This document shows, piece by piece, positions 61,445-64,000 of a stretch of 64,000 nucleotides of DNA. Origin of the DNA: Candidatus Heimdallarchaeota archaeon (lineage in GTDB: Archaea; Asgardarchaeota; Heimdallarchaeia; JABLTI01). The position numbers were made by a program, and so were the translations under genes. Location of the stretch: contig JAGXNT010000041.1 in assembly GCA_019894765.1 (NCBI GenBank), positions 55,537 to 119,536 of the forward strand. Reading direction: 5' to 3'. Position 1 is the stretch's first letter. Each line of letters opens with the position of its first letter. The notes beneath the pieces were generated by a model. The model made no database searches, had not been told where the DNA came from, and saw only the letters and a program-made list of their open reading frames with translations.

Positions 61445-62113
61445 ATGTCAAAAATACTATTTCTTGAACCTCATTACGGAGACATTGCTTGGTCTTGCAG
61501 TGGATTAGTAGCACAGAATAGAGAGGATTCTATCATTGTATCTATTTTTCCTCCCAAAAGAAGGTATTACAGAATTCAATTCAAAGGTATAAAATATCGT
61601 AGGAAGAAACGCGAGGAATTAAGATTTAGAAATATTTTAGGTGTTAAAATAATTTACCTCAAATATAAATCAGCATTCCTTCGAGGTAGAAATCTAGAAG
61701 ATCTTTTTGATAAAATATTAAATCCTGTTGAAGAAGAACAAGTTCTGCAACTCCGAGAATATATTTTAGAAATTATTAAAAAAGAAGATATTCATGAGAT
61801 TTACTGTCCCATGGCACAAAGAAATCAAATAGATCATTTAATCGTAAAGAAAGCAGTAGCAGGTATAAAACAGACAGATTTTGACATTTATTACTACGAA
61901 GATTTCCCAAACTTCTTGCCAGAGTCTAGAAAGTTACAAGTAAGCACTGCTCTTAAAGCTATAAAGGTGGATATTTCAGAGGTTATAGAAGAAAAGATAC
62001 AAGGAATACTTCAATATGATTCACTTGTAGAACCCTACTTCAAATCTAAAGAAATATTAGTTGAATTAATCAGAAAAACACCGTTCGAAACCTTCTGGAA
62101 AGAAGATATTTAG
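61445..62113 (+). CDS. PIG-L/LmbE-like deacetylase homologue, altered active site
   Basis: 222 residues. The N-terminal motif EPHYGDIAWSCSGLV corresponds to the family PHxDDxxLSCGG zinc motif, and QRNQIDHLIVKKA to the later HxDH-type motif. The first aspartate of the DD pair, the proposed catalytic base, is Gly here; the zinc-binding His and second Asp are retained. PIG-L proteins remove acetyl groups from GlcNAc-containing substrates. Whether this one is active is unclear. Followed by a bidirectional hairpin. Confidence 0.72.
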   Translation: MSKILFLEPHYGDIAWSCSGLVAQNREDSIIVSIFPPKRRYYRIQFKGIKYRRKKREELRFRNILGVKIIYLKYKSAFLRGRNLEDLFDKILNPVEEEQVLQLREYILEIIKKEDIHEIYCPMAQRNQIDHLIVKKAVAGIKQTDFDIYYYEDFPNFLPESRKLQVSTALKAIKVDISEVIEEKIQGILQYDSLVEPYFKSKEILVELIRKTPFETFWKEDI

Positions 62114-62119
62114 TTTAGA

Positions 62120-62152
62120 CAATTCTCAACAAAAAAAAGAGAATTGAAATAT
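62120..62152. terminator. Hairpin between convergent genes
   Basis: An 8-bp perfect stem CAATTCTC / GAGAATTG (62120-62146) with an A-rich loop. It lies between the PIG-L-like and TIGR04076-like genes and can serve either strand, though flanking T-tracts are short. Confidence 0.5.
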
Positions 62153-62161
62153 TTATCCAAT

Positions 62162-62473
62162 TTACTCTTCAATTCTATCTAATTTGAATACTACTGGTTT
62201 TAAACCATCGGAACAAGCAGAATACTTGAGACCAGTTGTACCATCAAAATCTCCTCCCATTGTTAGGATGGCAACATCTCTGTAAATATCAACCCAAGCC
62301 CAACGACAGAAACCTTCTGGCATAGTGAGTTCATCTTCAACAATGAATTCTTGTCCTACTTCTACTATTGTACAATCCTTCATTTCTGTTCCACTTGGAA
62401 ATTTGAAGTAATGTCCCAAAACATCTTTTGAACTAAATTTTTTTAGTACTGTTATTTTTATTTTAGCTCTCAT
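62162..62473 (-). CDS. TIGR04076-family protein
   Basis: 103 residues. The family pattern is clear: KITVLKKFSSKDVLGHY at the start, then MPEGFCRWAWVDIYRDVAIL and the conserved end SACSDGLKPVVFKLDRIE. Two cysteines (FCxWAW and ACSDG) are conserved. Proteins of this family are small, often clustered with redox genes, and of unknown function. Convergent with the PIG-L-like gene. The gene is probably single. Confidence 0.82.
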   Translation of the reverse strand: MRAKIKITVLKKFSSKDVLGHYFKFPSGTEMKDCTIVEVGQEFIVEDELTMPEGFCRWAWVDIYRDVAILTMGGDFDGTTGLKYSACSDGLKPVVFKLDRIEE

Positions 62474-62518
62474 AATTAGTCACCAATTATTATTTTTCAC
62501 TTCTTTTTATTTCGGAAT

Positions 62519-64000
62519 TTATCGAAATATTTTGCAATTTATTAATTCTAGTTTATCAAGACTTTCTTCATCCATAGTTATCCACCAATTTGGCTCTATC
62601 CAAAGACTTTGTAGCTTAGGTAGTTTCCCAATTGATTCAGGTATGGAACTCATTGAATGTCCTTTCAAGTTTAATTCTACTAAATTTTTGAGTTTTTCAA
62701 AAGTAGTCGGTAATGACCCTATATAATTCTTGTATAAATGCAACCGAGAGAGATTCGTTAGATTTCCAAATAATTCAGGTAATCCATTGATTTCATTAAA
62801 ATTTAGACTCAACTCTTGAAGATTTTGTAAATCGCATATGCTTTCCGGTAGGTATTTCATACGATTATCATTACCATTCAGATACCTCAAGTTTGATAAT
62901 TTTCCAATGTTCTCAGGTAGATCTACTATCAGATTGTTCGCTAAATTCACTACTTCTAGTTTCTTAAGATTGGCAATACTCTCAGGTAGTGATGTCAATT
63001 TATTATCATTGAGTAAAAGCACTTTAAGATTGACGAGCTTTCCAATGCTTTCCGGTAATGATTCTAATTGATTATTATCCAAGTATACTTCTTCTAAAGC
63101 TTTTAAGTCGCCAATATTCTCTGGAAGTTTCGTTAGTTGATTTCCATTTAATCTCAGAACTTTCAGTTTACCTAATTTATTAATACTTTCAGGAATTGTT
63201 GTTAGTTGATTATTCTTTGCATAAAGATTATTGAGTTCCGTTAATTCTCCAATAGTTCTTGGTAGTGATGCAATTAGATTGTTGGAAATCATCAAATCAT
63301 GTAATTTTGGTAATTTTGTTATACTCTCAGGAATAGAAGTTAATTTATTCCTATCTGCATGCAAACCAACTAGATTTGCACAATTACCAATACTATCAGG
63401 TATGGATGTCAGTTGATTATCACTGATATTTATAGTCCTGAGATTACTCAGGTTCCCAATACTATCCGGTATAGAGATCAATTGATTATCATCTAAACGT
63501 ACTAATCTGAGACCAATCATATCTCCAATACTATCTGGGATCATTACTAATTTTGCATCTTCTAATGCAAGAAATTTTGTTTTAGTAAGATTGCCAATGG
63601 AATCAGGAAGATATTCAAGGGGGCCATATTCAAACCAAAGTTCCTCAATGTTAGTTAGTTCTCCAATCCAATCTGGACAATGTTTAACTTTCGTTTTGTT
63701 AAAACATAGAAACTCCAATTTCTTTAGGTTCCTAATACAATCTGGAACAGAAGAAAAAGCACTACCTCGAAAATTCAAGTATCTTAGTTCTTTGAGGTTT
63801 CCGAAACTATCTGGTAGGGATGCAAGTTGGTTATTTCGTACTACTAGTTTCTCAAGATTTTCAAGTTTTCCAAAATTATCTGGAAGTTTGGACAAATCCT
63901 TCTTGTATATTCCCAGTTCAGCAATTCTTTTATCCTTAGTAACAAATCCTGTTGTTTCTCGATTAATCATTTCAACTTCAGATAATGGTTTTCCAACAAT
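62519..64000 (-). CDS. Leucine-rich-repeat protein, partial at N-terminus
   Basis: The frame remains open to the window edge (494 codons). An ATG at 63970 is internal, since the 10 codons before it (IVGKPLSEVE) read in frame and fit the N-terminal leader of Asgard LRR proteins, so the true start lies outside. About 19 LRRs of 23 residues follow, of the plant/Ras-suppressor type: LxxLPxSIGxLxxLxxLxLxxNxL. The C-terminus is a short cap (WWITMDEESLDKLELINCK). No membrane segment is visible. It should be a cytoplasmic protein-interaction scaffold; partners unknown. Confidence 0.88.
   Translation of the reverse strand: MVGKPLSEVEMINRETTGFVTKDKRIAELGIYKKDLSKLPDNFGKLENLEKLVVRNNQLASLPDSFGNLKELRYLNFRGSAFSSVPDCIRNLKKLEFLCFNKTKVKHCPDWIGELTNIEELWFEYGPLEYLPDSIGNLTKTKFLALEDAKLVMIPDSIGDMIGLRLVRLDDNQLISIPDSIGNLSNLRTINISDNQLTSIPDSIGNCANLVGLHADRNKLTSIPESITKLPKLHDLMISNNLIASLPRTIGELTELNNLYAKNNQLTTIPESINKLGKLKVLRLNGNQLTKLPENIGDLKALEEVYLDNNQLESLPESIGKLVNLKVLLLNDNKLTSLPESIANLKKLEVVNLANNLIVDLPENIGKLSNLRYLNGNDNRMKYLPESICDLQNLQELSLNFNEINGLPELFGNLTNLSRLHLYKNYIGSLPTTFEKLKNLVELNLKGHSMSSIPESIGKLPKLQSLWIEPNWWITMDEESLDKLELINCKIFR

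Noticed and set aside
1..64000. tRNA, rRNA, CRISPR arrays, insertion sequences and prophage genes
   Set aside because: I looked on both strands for tRNA arm motifs, direct repeats with spacers, transposases and integrases and saw none. A covariance-model search could still find a divergent tRNA.

Overview
The window is low-GC archaeal chromosome. Genes have archaeal TATA boxes (for example 5237-5246, 11799-11807, 54286-54294), GGTGAT- or GAGGT-type Shine-Dalgarno sequences and many GTG/TTG starts. TldD/TldE, an Mre11-type nuclease, tandem AbrB folds, PadR and ArsR-type regulators and a large leucine-rich-repeat protein are mixed with bacterial- or eukaryote-like metabolic genes (SpeA-type arginine decarboxylase, DDAH, exonuclease III). 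This mixture, and the LRR protein with its particular N-terminal leader, suggests an Asgard archaeon, perhaps Heimdallarchaeia. That placement is inference; no rRNA or tRNA gene is visible to confirm it.

Layout. 1-8.3 kb: partial S9 peptidase, tldD-tldE, Mre11-like nuclease, a PadR regulator with its HAAS membrane partner, then about 1.1 kb of decayed sequence. 8.3-16.7 kb: a three-gene ABC exporter, a methyltransferase, an MFS/GPH-like carrier with a secreted neighbour, TrmO and a metallo-beta-lactamase-fold hydrolase. 17-24.5 kb: SDR epimerase, FMN-binding protein, methyltransferase, and two fold-III PLP decarboxylases, one of which lacks the usual catalytic cysteine. 24.5-29.2 kb: a three-gene operon of a tandem AbrB protein, a Cache-HAMP-TPR-vWA membrane protein and a second Cache-HAMP protein with no output domain. 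29.3-41.3 kb: an island of four aldo/keto reductases with C-terminal [4Fe-4S] motifs, an iron-sulfur flavoprotein, an MBL hydrolase, GNAT, VOC and AAC(3) proteins, two proteins built of 29-residue repeats, and a winged-helix regulator at each end. 41.3-42.5 kb: a run of very short ORFs, several with strong Shine-Dalgarno sites. 42.5-45.8 kb: a feoB operon with a His/Arg-rich membrane protein and a FeoC-like protein behind a DtxR/IdeR-like box. 45.8-53.5 kb: exonuclease III, nitrilase-family amidase, agmatinase-family protein, TPR protein, DDAH and a GlcD/GlcF-type oxidase. 53.6-58.4 kb: a regulator divergent from four more aldo/keto reductases, with two abutting 25-bp inverted-repeat operators between them. 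58.4-64 kb: TPR protein, Fe-S protein, PIG-L-like protein, TIGR04076-like protein and the partial LRR protein.

How the genes fit together. Eight aldo/keto reductases in one window, in two separately regulated clusters with flavoprotein, glyoxalase-fold, MBL and acetyltransferase genes, suggest inducible reduction or detoxification of carbonyl compounds, with electrons passing through Fe-S centres in the four ferredoxin-tailed enzymes. SpeA, the agmatinase-family protein and DDAH point to arginine, agmatine and polyamine metabolism. The Cache/vWA operon looks like a sensory system whose output is a vWA domain rather than a kinase. It and the short-ORF run are the best candidates for undescribed biology.
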